From: Clostridium cellulovorans 743B
Lineage (GTDB): Bacteria > Bacillota > Clostridia > Clostridiales > Clostridiaceae
Reading direction: 5' to 3'
Assembly (NCBI RefSeq): GCF_000145275.1
Contig: NC_014393.1
Location: 1,984,001-2,048,000, forward strand
Length of the DNA stretch: 64,000 bases
Part shown: positions 55,719 through 64,000 of the stretch, piece after piece
How positions within the stretch are numbered: the first letter of the stretch is position 1
Layout of the letters: each line of letters begins with the position of its first letter
Translations under genes and position numbers: made by a program
Notes under the pieces: model-generated
What the model was told of the DNA's origin: nothing
The model's input: only the letters and a program-made list of their open reading frames with translations
Database searches by the model: none

Positions 55719-57100
55719 TGCTTAAGGAGTATAGAACTATTAGTGAAATCGTGGGACCTTTGATGGCAGTAACAGGAGTCGAAGGTGTTAAATACGATGA
55801 GCTAGTTGAGATAGAACTTCAAACTGGGGAATTAAGACGTGGAAAAGTACTTGAAGTCAATGGTGATAAAGCTATGGTTCAGCTTTTCGAAGGATCTTCA
55901 GGAATTAATCTTAAAAACTCTAAAGCAAGATTTTTAGGAAAACCTCTTACTCTTGGTGTTTCAGAGGATATGCTAGGAAGAGTCTTTGATGGTATGGGTA
56001 GACCAAAGGATAATGGGCCTAAAATTATGCCTGAAAAGAGAGTTGATATTAACGGAGAAGCTATTAATCCAGCAGCTAGAGACTATCCAGATGAATTTAT
56101 TCAAACAGGTGTCTCGGCTATAGACCATTTAAATACTCTTGTACGTGGACAAAAGCTTCCAGTTTTCTCAGGATCAGGTCTTCCACATGCTGAGCTTGCA
56201 GCACAAATAGCAAGACAGGCAAAAGTTTTAAAGGCTGATTCTAAATTTGCAGTTGTTTTTGCGGCAATAGGTATTACCTTTGAAGAAGCACAATTTTTCG
56301 TAGATGATTTTACTGAAACGGGAGCAATAGATAGATCAGTTTTATTTATGAACTTAGCAAATGATCCTGCCATTGAAAGAATAGCCACCCCTAGAATGGC
56401 ACTAACTGCTGCAGAATTTTTGGCTTATGAAAAAGGTATGCATGTACTTGTTATTTTAACGGATTTAACTAACTACTGTGAAGCTTTAAGAGAAGTTTCA
56501 GCTGCTAGAAAAGAAGTTCCAGGAAGAAGAGGATATCCAGGATATCTATATACGGATTTATCAACATTATACGAAAGAGCTGGTAGAATTAGAGGAAAGG
56601 AAGGCTCTGTTACACAGATTCCTATACTCACAATGCCTGAAGATGATAAAACACATCCTATTCCTGACTTAACAGGTTACATAACAGAGGGACAGATTAT
56701 TTTATCAAGGGAGCTTTATAAAAAAGGCATTAATCCTCCGATAGACGTCTTGCCGTCACTTTCTAGATTAAAAGACAAGGGTACTGGCAAAGGAAAAACA
56801 AGAGAAGACCACGCAGATACAATGAATCAATTGTTTTCGTCCTATGCACAAGGAAAGCAAGCAAAGGAACTAGCTGTAATACTTGGAGAATCTGCTTTAT
56901 CAGATACTGATAAGTTATATGCAAAATTTGCTGATGCCTTTGAGAAAGAATATGTAAACCAAGGCTTTAGTACAAATAGAAACATAGAAGAAACCTTAGA
57001 GCTAGGCTGGAAACTGTTAAAAATACTTCCTAAGTCAGAACTTAAAAGAATTAGGGATGAATATATCGAAAGGTATATGCCTAAGGGAGAGGAAGAATAA
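55718..57100 (+). CDS. ntpB: V-type ATPase regulatory subunit B
   Basis: This 460-residue non-catalytic partner of subunit A forms the alternating A3B3 head. It lacks a true P loop, as expected, showing [18 protein letters not shown] instead. [39 protein letters not shown] is a family signature. The start codon overlaps the A gene's stop, and GAGGGAGGG lies just before. Confidence 0.98.
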   Translation: MLKEYRTISEIVGPLMAVTGVEGVKYDELVEIELQTGELRRGKVLEVNGDKAMVQLFEGSSGINLKNSKARFLGKPLTLGVSEDMLGRVFDGMGRPKDNGPKIMPEKRVDINGEAINPAARDYPDEFIQTGVSAIDHLNTLVRGQKLPVFSGSGLPHAELAAQIARQAKVLKADSKFAVVFAAIGITFEEAQFFVDDFTETGAIDRSVLFMNLANDPAIERIATPRMALTAAEFLAYEKGMHVLVILTDLTNYCEALREVSAARKEVPGRRGYPGYLYTDLSTLYERAGRIRGKEGSVTQIPILTMPEDDKTHPIPDLTGYITEGQIILSRELYKKGINPPIDVLPSLSRLKDKGTGKGKTREDHADTMNQLFSSYAQGKQAKELAVILGESALSDTDKLYAKFADAFEKEYVNQGFSTNRNIEETLELGWKLLKILPKSELKRIRDEYIERYMPKGEEE

Positions 57101-57102
57101 TT

Positions 57103-57756
57103 ATGGCTAGGCTCAATGTGAATCCAACAAGAATGGAGCTAAGCAGATTAAAGAAGAGATTACAAACAGCGACTAGAGGACATAAGTTGTTAAAAGATAA
57201 GCAAGACGAGTTAATGAGACAATTTATAAATATGATTAAAGAAAATAATAGCATCAGAAAAGCTGTTGAGGATGAACTTCAAGGTGCCCTTGGAGATTTT
57301 GTAATGGCTCGTGCTGTTATGAGTTCTGAATTTTTAGAAGAAGCGGTAGCATATCCAAAAGAAAATATCACTGTTGAAGTTGGTAAGAAAAACATTATGA
57401 GCGTTAATGTACCTGTTATGAATTTTAGAAGAACCTTAGACGGTGAGGAAGGAAGCATCTTTCCTTATGGTTTTGCCACAACATCGGCAGAATTAGATGA
57501 ATCTATTTCTAAATTGTACAATGTACTTCCAAAACTTTTACACTTAGCGGAAATAGAAAAGGCTTGCCAGTTGATGGCAGATGAAATTGAAAAAACTAGA
57601 AGAAGAGTTAACGCTCTTGAGTATATGACAATACCGCAATTACAAGAAACCATTAGATTTATAAAGATGAAGCTAGATGAGAATGAAAGAGCAGCAACTA
57701 TAAGGTTGATGAAGGTTAAAGATATAGTTAATAGTAATCAGATAGCAAAAAAGTAG
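57103..57756 (+). CDS. ntpD: V-type ATPase central stalk subunit D
   Basis: This 217-residue helical protein is the rotor axle. It begins [41 protein letters not shown], a textbook D-subunit start, and ends with [25 protein letters not shown]. Only two bases separate it from the B gene. A terminator overlaps its stop, so it ends the operon. Confidence 0.97.
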   Translation: MARLNVNPTRMELSRLKKRLQTATRGHKLLKDKQDELMRQFINMIKENNSIRKAVEDELQGALGDFVMARAVMSSEFLEEAVAYPKENITVEVGKKNIMSVNVPVMNFRRTLDGEEGSIFPYGFATTSAELDESISKLYNVLPKLLHLAEIEKACQLMADEIEKTRRRVNALEYMTIPQLQETIRFIKMKLDENERAATIRLMKVKDIVNSNQIAKK

Positions 57757-57779
57757 AGGTTGTATAGTCTCTACTTTTT
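57748..57779 (+). terminator. Terminator of the V-ATPase operon
   Basis: GTAGAG (57753-57758) pairs with CTCTAC (57769-57774), extended by A/T pairs, and followed by a T run. It overlaps the ntpD stop codon. Confidence 0.85.
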
Positions 57780-57853
57780 CCATTTCTATCTTTCTAATAT
57801 AAGTCTTTATATTTAATTGGAACAAATTGAAAAACAATAATGAGAAATACTAC

Positions 57854-57894
57854 TTTACAATAAAAAAAGAATAATATATACTCCTGTATATACA
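57854..57894 (+). promoter_or_regulatory. Promoter and possible operator of the niacin transporter gene
   Basis: TTTACA (57854-57859) and TATACT (57877-57882) are separated by 17 bases. A perfect 10-base palindrome TGTATATACA follows at 57885-57894, around the likely start of transcription. It may be a repressor site, for example for a niacin-sensing regulator; no regulator is identified here. Confidence 0.5.
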
Positions 57895-57919
57895 ATAGTG
57901 ATTTGAGGAGGAAAAACTA

Positions 57920-58438
57920 ATGAAAAACAATGTAAAAAAGATGACGATAACTGGCTTGTTAATAGCCATTTCAATTGTAATACCACTTGTTATGCCTAAA
58001 ATTGTTATAGGACCATTTTCAATGACTTTAGCATCACATGTACCAATATTTATTTCTATGTTTTTTGGTCCAGTAGTTGCTATCAGTGTGGGAATTGGAT
58101 CTGCAGTAGGGTTTTTAATATCAATAGCAAATCCAGTTATTGCAGCAAGAGCGTCTATGCATATAATTGTTGGTTTGATAGGGGCAGTTTTATTAAGAAA
58201 GAAATTTAAATATCCAATAATAATATTAATTTTAGCTCCAATACACGGTTTGCTTGAAGCGTTAGTTGTTATGGCTTTGGGATTCCCATTGACCGTTGCA
58301 TTTGTAACCACTGGAATTGGAACAGTAATTCATCATTTTGTAGATGGAACTATAACTTATCCAATAATTAAAGCTTTGAAAAAAGTTATGGGGAAAGATA
58401 TGGATCCAACCTTAAATAAAGAAAAGATTTCTGCATAA
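57920..58438 (+). CDS. NiaX-like ECF transporter substrate-binding component
   Basis: This 172-residue membrane protein has about six helices, the normal size of an S component of energy-coupling-factor vitamin transporters. KMTITGLLIAISIVIPLVMPKIVIGPFSMTLASHVPIFISMFFGPVVAI and ILAPIHGLLEALVV resemble the niacin-specific NiaX group. If so it brings nicotinate in for PncB, also in this window. The energising ECF ATPases must be encoded elsewhere. GAGGAGG precedes the ATG. Confidence 0.7.
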   Translation: MKNNVKKMTITGLLIAISIVIPLVMPKIVIGPFSMTLASHVPIFISMFFGPVVAISVGIGSAVGFLISIANPVIAARASMHIIVGLIGAVLLRKKFKYPIIILILAPIHGLLEALVVMALGFPLTVAFVTTGIGTVIHHFVDGTITYPIIKALKKVMGKDMDPTLNKEKISA

Positions 58439-58444
58439 AAACCT

Positions 58445-58491
58445 AAGTCTATGTTCTTAGTAGTATAAAGCTTCTAAGAACGTAGACTTTT
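58445..58491 (+). terminator. Terminator after the niacin transporter gene
   Basis: AAGTCTATGTTCTTAG (58445-58460) pairs with CTAAGAACGTAGACTT (58473-58488) with one mismatch, followed by T's. Confidence 0.85.
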
Positions 58492-59339
58492 TATTTGGTT
58501 AGCTTAATATTAGGTTAGGGTGAAAAGGTTATAGGAGACTTATTCACCTATACTGACTAACAGATTTTATTTATTAATAAGTGTTTAGATAGACTATACA
58601 AGTTCTATTATTGAAATTTTATGATCTATTGAAAAGCCAATATAACTTATGAGGATTGTTCACCTACGATGTTTAACACAATCTATTTATTAATTAGACA
58701 GAGTATATAAAAAAATATTACAACGAAAACTCCAATGGATAATCTTTTATATCAATTTCGCATAGTTCCCTATTTATTTCTTATGCATCCCTGAAACTGA
58801 GTGAAAAATAAATTGATAGGGGTTTATTTCATTTATGCGATCACATTCTTCTAAGGATAATTGTTTATATGTAATACTACTCATCAATTTGCCTCCATAA
58901 TTTAATTAATGATACACTTATATAGATGCCCTCAATGACCACTCATATTATGCATAGAAATTTTTGTTATTAGAAGACCTACGTATTACAGTAATAAACT
59001 TAATTAATAAGTTAAATATTGATTGTAGGTATCTATAACAACAAGTTGATAATATTTGCTATTGCTTTAGTAGATTATAGTTTGTATAGCATTTATTATA
59101 ACATGTAATAATTTAGAATATTCAAAGCTGATAAGGATAATTTGTAATGAAAAGTTAAGCAAATGCGCTTTTGTAACTGTGATATTTATATACAAATCTA
59201 GTATAGTTTATAGGAGTTAGTCCTTATTAGTTTCGATATATGCCTATTTTAAGCGATATATCTAGGAAGAAATGACTTTATATTTGCAAGTTTTTATTAT
59301 ATAATGTAAAATAACTAATTCCCAGTATGGAGGGGAAAT
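58492..59339. other. Intergenic region before helD
   Basis: About 850 A/T-rich bases contain only a short reverse-strand remnant at 58774-58884. No promoter of good quality was found for helD; TATAAT-like words at 59297-59303 lack a fitting -35 box. Confidence 0.5.
58774..58884 (-). pseudogene. Truncated acetyltransferase-like N-terminal fragment
   Basis: On the reverse strand, GGAGG precedes ATG at 58884 and a 36-codon frame reads MSSITYKQLSLEECDRINEI, then NPYQFIFHSVSGMHKK and TAA. The pattern resembles the start of GNAT acetyltransferases, and the rest is missing. It is likely the surviving end of a deleted gene. Alternatively it is a real short peptide. Confidence 0.4.
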
Positions 59340-61631
59340 ATGGCTATTGAAACAAGAGAATTTGATTATGAAAAAGCTTACTTGATGGAAACAAAGGGTA
59401 AGGTAATGACGGAAATAGATATAAAAACAAAAGCCGATGATGAGTTAGAAAAGAAAATTTCAGGTCTAAAGAAAGCATCTAAAGGTAAGTATAATGAAGA
59501 TTTAGAGACTGCTCAAAAGTTATATGATATAACACATAAAAACTTATTGAACTATAAAGAAACTTTAAATTTGCCTTACTTTGCACGAATTGACTTTAGA
59601 GAAAAAAGAAAAGAACAAGAGCAATTGTATATTGGAAAGTTCGGAATTATTGAAAGTGAAACTGGAGACCCGTTGATTATTGATTGGAGAGCACCGGTAG
59701 CAGATCTTTACTATAGTGGTACCCAAGGCGAGGTAACCTATGAAACTCCGAATGGATGGATTGATGGAGAATTATATTTAAAGAGAAAGTTTCTTATCAA
59801 AGAAGGCGAACTGAGCGATGCTTTTGACGAAGGTATAAATGAAATAATTTTAAAAACTACTGAGGAAAATTCCTTAGTTGACGAATTCCTAAAGATCAAC
59901 TTAGAGGAAAGTATATCTAGCAAACTTAAAGATGTAGTTGCAACAATCCAAAAAGAACAGAATGACGTTATTAGAGCATCCATTAGCGGACCGCTTATTA
60001 TTCAAGGGTCTGCAGGTTCAGGAAAAACTACCGTAGCATTACATAGACTTGCTTATATTCTTTATAAGTATAGAAAGACTATGGAAGGTTCAGATGTTTT
60101 AGTTATAGCACCAAATAAGTTGTTTTTAGATTATATTTCTGAAGTGTTGCCAAGTCTTGGAGTAGATCAAGTGAAGCAGAGAACCCTAGAGGAGATTACA
60201 CAAGAAATAACAAAAGTAAAAGGAAAAATAATAACAAAGGATCATAAGCTTATCCAAATTTTAGATAGTGATGATGACTCCGAGAAAAAAATGCTTATCA
60301 ATAGTAGCAAATTCAAGGGATCATTATTGTTTAAAAGAATAATAGATAGATATGTAAGATATATAGAAAAGAAAGATGCAGAAAACATAACTGATATACG
60401 CTTTGAGGATTTTGTTTTATTTAAAGAATCTTTTATTAAGAAGTTGTATATAGAGGATATGAGGAATTTATCTTTAGATAAGAGAAAAGAAGAAATACTG
60501 AAATTTTTGAAAAAGAGAAAAAATCAAAGCATTAAGGAAGTCTATGAAAAGCTTGAAATGTTTTATGACTTAAAAGTTCTTAAGATAAAAAGAGAAGTGG
60601 AAGATGAAGTTCAAAGAAGAGCAGAATTAACTTCCTTGTATGATGAAAGGGATTCGAAAAGGGATAGACTTATTAAAGGATACAATAAGACTTTAGATGA
60701 ATATTTTAATAGTTGGAAACATGATGATATAAAGAAGCTTTATAGAGAACTTTTATTTGACGAAGAGATATTTAAAGAAGTTGCAGAGGATTCAATCCCA
60801 CAAGAACTTTATAATCATATAAAAGAAGATACTCTTAAGAGCAGTGAGAAGGATTTAGTTGATGCTGATGATTTAATTGCCATGGCTTATTTGAAGCTGA
60901 AAATCTATGGAATAGATAAAAAACTAATTCATAAACATGTTGTTATTGATGAAGCTCAAGATTATAGTTACTTTGCTTATGAAGTAATTAAAGAGTTTTC
61001 ATCAGGAAATTCCTATACCATAGTAGGGGATTTAGGCCAAGGTATATACTATTATAAAGGTATAGAAGATTGGCAAGATTTGATTTCAAAAGTTTTCTCT
61101 TATAATTCATCTTACATATCATTAAAACAGAGTTATCGATCAACTGTAGAAATAATAGATTTTGCTAATAGGGTTCTAAAGAAACAAAATTTATCTATAG
61201 AACCATCTATGCCAGTACTTAGACATGGTGAGTATCCAACAGTTATTAAGTATGAAGATAACAAAGATTTTGGTTCCAAGATTGATGAAATTGTGGAAAA
61301 GATGCAAAAGGAAAATAAAAAATCGATAGCGATAATATGTAAGACAGAAGCGCAATGTAAAAAGCTCAAAGATATATTAAAGAAATCAAGTAGTCATACG
61401 TGGGATTTAGTAAAGGATACAGATAATACCTTTAATATCGATAAGCTTATAATTCCAGCAAATATGACAAAGGGCCTAGAGTTTGATGTTAGTATAATTT
61501 ATGATTTGGATGAACAAAACTATAAAGTAAATAAATTAGACTCGAAATTATTATATGTAGCATTAACTAGAGCACTTCATTATGAGTATGTATTCTACAA
61601 AGATGATTTATCTAAGCTAGTTGAAGAATAA
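59340..61631 (+). CDS. helD: HelD-type UvrD-like helicase (RNA polymerase recycling factor)
   Basis: HelD proteins remove stalled RNA polymerase from DNA using an SF1 motor. This one has 763 residues: a long N-terminal helical arm (about 1-90), Walker A GSAGSGKTTVALHRLAY (near residue 223), VIDEAQDYSY (II), VGDLGQGIYYYKG (III), QSYRSTVEI (IV), MTKGLEFDV (V) and LLYVALTRAL (VI). These are the HelD/helicase IV order. The ATG follows GGAGGGG. It lies alone, before the flavodiiron gene. Confidence 0.92.
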   Translation: MAIETREFDYEKAYLMETKGKVMTEIDIKTKADDELEKKISGLKKASKGKYNEDLETAQKLYDITHKNLLNYKETLNLPYFARIDFREKRKEQEQLYIGKFGIIESETGDPLIIDWRAPVADLYYSGTQGEVTYETPNGWIDGELYLKRKFLIKEGELSDAFDEGINEIILKTTEENSLVDEFLKINLEESISSKLKDVVATIQKEQNDVIRASISGPLIIQGSAGSGKTTVALHRLAYILYKYRKTMEGSDVLVIAPNKLFLDYISEVLPSLGVDQVKQRTLEEITQEITKVKGKIITKDHKLIQILDSDDDSEKKMLINSSKFKGSLLFKRIIDRYVRYIEKKDAENITDIRFEDFVLFKESFIKKLYIEDMRNLSLDKRKEEILKFLKKRKNQSIKEVYEKLEMFYDLKVLKIKREVEDEVQRRAELTSLYDERDSKRDRLIKGYNKTLDEYFNSWKHDDIKKLYRELLFDEEIFKEVAEDSIPQELYNHIKEDTLKSSEKDLVDADDLIAMAYLKLKIYGIDKKLIHKHVVIDEAQDYSYFAYEVIKEFSSGNSYTIVGDLGQGIYYYKGIEDWQDLISKVFSYNSSYISLKQSYRSTVEIIDFANRVLKKQNLSIEPSMPVLRHGEYPTVIKYEDNKDFGSKIDEIVEKMQKENKKSIAIICKTEAQCKKLKDILKKSSSHTWDLVKDTDNTFNIDKLIIPANMTKGLEFDVSIIYDLDEQNYKVNKLDSKLLYVALTRALHYEYVFYKDDLSKLVEE

Positions 61632-61677
61632 AATAAAAAATCTTATAAATAATAGTTAATAATAGGAGGCAAGGATT

Positions 61678-62862
61678 ATGAGTACTATAAATCTAAAAGA
61701 GAATATCCATTGGGTAGGTGTTAAGGACCCAGAACTTAGAGTTTTTGACATAATAATGAACACAAAAAAAGGAACCACATACAATTCATATCTAATAGAT
61801 GATGAAAAGGTAGCTCTTATTGATACAGTTAAAGAAGGGTTTTATGAAGAAGGTTTAGCAAATATAAAAGCTGTTATTGGAGATAGAAATATCGATTATA
61901 TTATAGTTCAACATACTGAACTTGATCATAGTGGTGTAGCTTTTAGATTATTAGAACTTTTCCCACAAGCAAAAGTTGTAGGAACTACTGCAGCTATTAA
62001 TTATCTTAAAGAAATTGTTAATAGAGATTTTGAAGCAATAGATGCAAATAAAAATCCAGAATTAAATTTAGGAAAAACAACTTTAAAGTTTATGCCATCA
62101 CCAAATCTTCATTGGCCAGATACAATGTTTACTTATGCAGAAAAAGAAAAAGTATTATTTACTTGTGATTTCTTAGGCTGTCATTATTGCCCAACAAACT
62201 CTGTATTAGAAACTGGTGCAGAAGATTTCTATGAAGAAATGAAATACTATTATGAAGTTATAATGAAACCTTTCACGAAGTTCGTAAAAGATGGAATAAA
62301 AAAAGTAGAATCTATAGAAAAAGAACTTATATGCCCAAGCCATGGACCAGTTCATAGTAAGACTATTGAAGAATATATAGGAAACTATAAAAAATGGTCT
62401 GATGTTAAAGAAATAACAGAAGTAAATGTTCCGATTTTCTATATAAGTGCTTATGGAAATACAGAAAAAATGGCAAAGCATTTTTGCTCTAAATTAATAG
62501 AAAACGGAATAAAATCCGAAGTTTATGAGATTACACAATATGATATGTCAGAGCTTGTTAAAAGAGCAGAGGAAGCAAGTGGTATCCTAGTTGGTTCTCC
62601 TACAATAAATCAAGATGCTGTTAAACCAGCTTGGGACTTCTTAAGCAGCGTTTGTGCAATTGAGATGAGAGGCAAGGCAGCAGGTGCATTTGGTTCTTAT
62701 GGTTGGAGCGGTGAAGGAACTGCTATGATGCAAGAAAGATTAAAATCTTTAAAGTTTAAGACTACAGAAAAAGGCTATAGATTTAAATTTGTACCAGATC
62801 AAGTTAAATTTAACGAAGGTGATCAATTCATAGAAGAATTTATAAGCTTATTAAAAAAATAG
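61678..62862 (+). CDS. Flavodiiron protein (FprA-type oxygen or NO reductase)
   Basis: This 394-residue cytosolic protein reduces oxygen to water or NO to nitrous oxide, protecting strict anaerobes. The metallo-beta-lactamase-like domain (1-250) has all six iron ligands by position: His 79, Glu 81 and Asp 83 in HTELDH, His 145 in LHWPDT, Asp 164 in FTCDFLGC and His 222 in CPSHGPVHS. The flavodoxin domain (about 253-394) shows [16 protein letters not shown]. No rubredoxin domain is fused. AGGAGG precedes the ATG. A terminator follows. Confidence 0.95.
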   Translation: MSTINLKENIHWVGVKDPELRVFDIIMNTKKGTTYNSYLIDDEKVALIDTVKEGFYEEGLANIKAVIGDRNIDYIIVQHTELDHSGVAFRLLELFPQAKVVGTTAAINYLKEIVNRDFEAIDANKNPELNLGKTTLKFMPSPNLHWPDTMFTYAEKEKVLFTCDFLGCHYCPTNSVLETGAEDFYEEMKYYYEVIMKPFTKFVKDGIKKVESIEKELICPSHGPVHSKTIEEYIGNYKKWSDVKEITEVNVPIFYISAYGNTEKMAKHFCSKLIENGIKSEVYEITQYDMSELVKRAEEASGILVGSPTINQDAVKPAWDFLSSVCAIEMRGKAAGAFGSYGWSGEGTAMMQERLKSLKFKTTEKGYRFKFVPDQVKFNEGDQFIEEFISLLKK

Positions 62863-62944
62863 AGCTGTTTTAAATAATGAAACTTATATTATAAGAAAAG
62901 TTTGATTAAATTTTAACAAAATTGATATTTTATATTTTTAAATT

Positions 62945-62992
62945 AAGAAGGTCTTTCGTTAAATAATTTATTATAACGGAAGACCTTCTTTT
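62945..62992 (+). terminator. Terminator after the flavodiiron gene
   Basis: AAGAAGGTCTTTCGTTA (62945-62961) pairs with TAACGGAAGACCTTCTT (62974-62990), with one or two mismatches, and a short T run follows. Confidence 0.85.
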
Positions 62993-63271
62993 GAGGAAAA
63001 AGTAAGTTGTATATTTATTCAGAAGTAACTGGCAAAGGTGCACAAGTAAGAAATAAGGCAATTGATTCAATGATGCACAATTTTATAAGGTAACAGAACA
63101 TTATAAACCAATGGGAGGGTGGTATTAGATGGCTAAAATTAATGGTATTTTAACTCAAAAAGGCATAAAAAGCGTAGAAATTAAAGAAGCATAAATGATT
63201 ATTTTAATAAATAAGAGACAAGACAAAATAATTAATACAAATCCCAAAATAGAATAAGAGAGTGGTAGATT
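62993..63271. other. Short remnants between terminator and DUF434 gene
   Basis: A 28-codon frame at 63007-63093 (YIYSEVTGKGAQVRNKAIDS) and a 21-codon frame at 63129-63194 (MAKINGILTQKGIKSVEIKE) are visible. Both look like fragments of former genes. The second has a GGGAGG site before its ATG and could be a real short peptide. Confidence 0.35.
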
Positions 63272-64000
63272 ATGTGCAAAGTTGTTAAAAGGGGATATTT
63301 CCCTAGTGATGAGAAGGATTTTAGTAGTGAATCAGTTCAAATACTATATAAAGCTGGATGTGATTTATATTATTTATTAAATCAAGAATATAACATAAAA
63401 GGAGCATCAACCTTTGTAGGGAATCATTATCTACTGTCTGAGAGGCAAAGGTTAGCTTTAGCAAGAGCTATTTCTTCAGGAAAAAGTATTAAGAGTAGAA
63501 GAGATAAAGAGCTTAAAGATAATCTAGAAGATAGCGTCGTGAATATTGATGGATTTAATACTATAATCACTTTAGAGGTGGCTTTATCTGATTCATTATT
63601 ATTAAAATGTATGGATGGAACTATTAGAGATTTAGCAGCACTTAGAGGAACCTATAGGCTGATAGATAAGACGGAATTAGCAATTACACTCATTGGAGAA
63701 ATGTTAGAAAAAAACAAAGTAAGAGAAGCTATTTTTTATTTAGATGCTCCAGTATCTAATTCAGGAAAGTTAAAACAGCACATACTAGAGTGCTTGAATA
63801 ACTTTAGCTTTGATGTGCAAGTTGAAAATATCAATAATGTTGATGCAGTTTTAGAAACCTTAGATAATGTTATAACTAGTGATGCAATTATTCTTGATAA
63901 GTGTAAAAGCTGGATTAATTTAAATAAGAAAATCATAGAAGAAAGAATCGGGAATCATTCATATATTGATTTTAGTTCGTTGATGGATGGTGGTAAAAGG
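63272..64000 (+). CDS. DUF434 family protein, start of gene
   Basis: The frame begins at ATG 63272 and is open to the right edge (243 codons), so the gene is truncated by the window. Residues about 1-65 show the DUF434 pattern: VVKRGYFPSDEKDFSSESVQILYKAGCDLYYLLNQEYNIKGA, then LLSERQRLALARAISS. The rest (about 85-243) includes IDGFNTIITLEVALSDSLLLKCMDGTIRDLA and IFYLDAPVSNSGKLK, the usual C-terminal part that looks like a PIN- or Toprim-like fold. Function is unknown. Confidence 0.85.
   Translation, partial: MCKVVKRGYFPSDEKDFSSESVQILYKAGCDLYYLLNQEYNIKGASTFVGNHYLLSERQRLALARAISSGKSIKSRRDKELKDNLEDSVVNIDGFNTIITLEVALSDSLLLKCMDGTIRDLAALRGTYRLIDKTELAITLIGEMLEKNKVREAIFYLDAPVSNSGKLKQHILECLNNFSFDVQVENINNVDAVLETLDNVITSDAIILDKCKSWINLNKKIIEERIGNHSYIDFSSLMDGGKR

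Noticed and set aside
49501..57756. F-type ATP synthase as an alternative identity for the ATPase operon
   Set aside because: Subunits I, K with four helices, D, C and F and the A-subunit insertion are specific to V-type enzymes; no F-type delta, gamma or epsilon genes are seen.
57850..58311. Reverse-strand 153-codon frame opposite the niacin transporter gene
   Set aside because: The forward frame has a strong ribosome site, promoter and family match; the reverse frame has none.

Overview
The window is a low-GC, Gram-positive anaerobe chromosome, almost certainly a cellulosome-forming Clostridium. The evidence is strongly A/T-rich codon use, consensus AGGAGG-type ribosome sites, two secreted polysaccharidases ending in type I dockerins, a Na+-type V-ATPase operon in the Enterococcus ntp gene order, a flavodiiron protein and a SpoVB-like flippase. 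A mesophilic species such as Clostridium cellulovorans fits best; this is inference from gene content. No rRNA, tRNA, CRISPR array or complete insertion sequence was recognised.

Layout. 1-5 kb: the end of a purine operon (purF-purM-purN-purH, terminator, purD, terminator). 5-8.4 kb: a RidA-family gene, ndk, and a reverse-strand pncB plus a small HesB-like cysteine-rich gene. 8.9-16.7 kb: a plant-cell-wall locus holding a decayed pectate lyase copy, an intact 1338-residue two-enzyme pectate lyase with a dockerin, and a convergent GH9 cellulase with a dockerin. 17.5-27.8 kb: housekeeping genes (UvrD/PcrA-like helicase, FtsA-like ATPase, M20 amidohydrolase, RluA-type pseudouridine synthase, SpoVB-like flippase, a membrane-anchored beta-propeller and a methyltransferase-like protein).

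27.8-42.5 kb is an accessory region with many small, unrelated or broken genes: an HNH-like protein, a gene split by an in-frame TGA, a complete tyrosine recombinase, a 5'-nucleotidase, a radical SAM gene overlapping a three-helix membrane protein gene, a helical protein with HEPN-like features, a decayed toxin-like gene followed by a SUKH/leucine-rich-repeat protein, a nucleoside phosphorylase, TrmO, a toroid-like protein, a broken PPOX gene, a TfoX C-terminal-domain protein and an RraB-domain lipoprotein. The most interesting candidate for an undescribed system is the radical SAM plus membrane protein pair at 32.9-34.3 kb, which looks like a synthase/effector or modification/effector pair.

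42.7-49 kb: a MerR-type regulator divergent from a heterodimeric ABC exporter, with a textbook 19-bp-spacer MerR promoter between them, then a B12-binding radical SAM protein. 49.2-57.8 kb: a complete nine-gene V-type ATPase operon (G/H, I, K, E, C, F, A, B, D). The K subunit keeps every side chain known to bind Na+. 57.9-64 kb: a NiaX-like niacin transporter component, HelD, a flavodiiron protein with all six iron ligands, and the start of a DUF434 protein that runs off the window.
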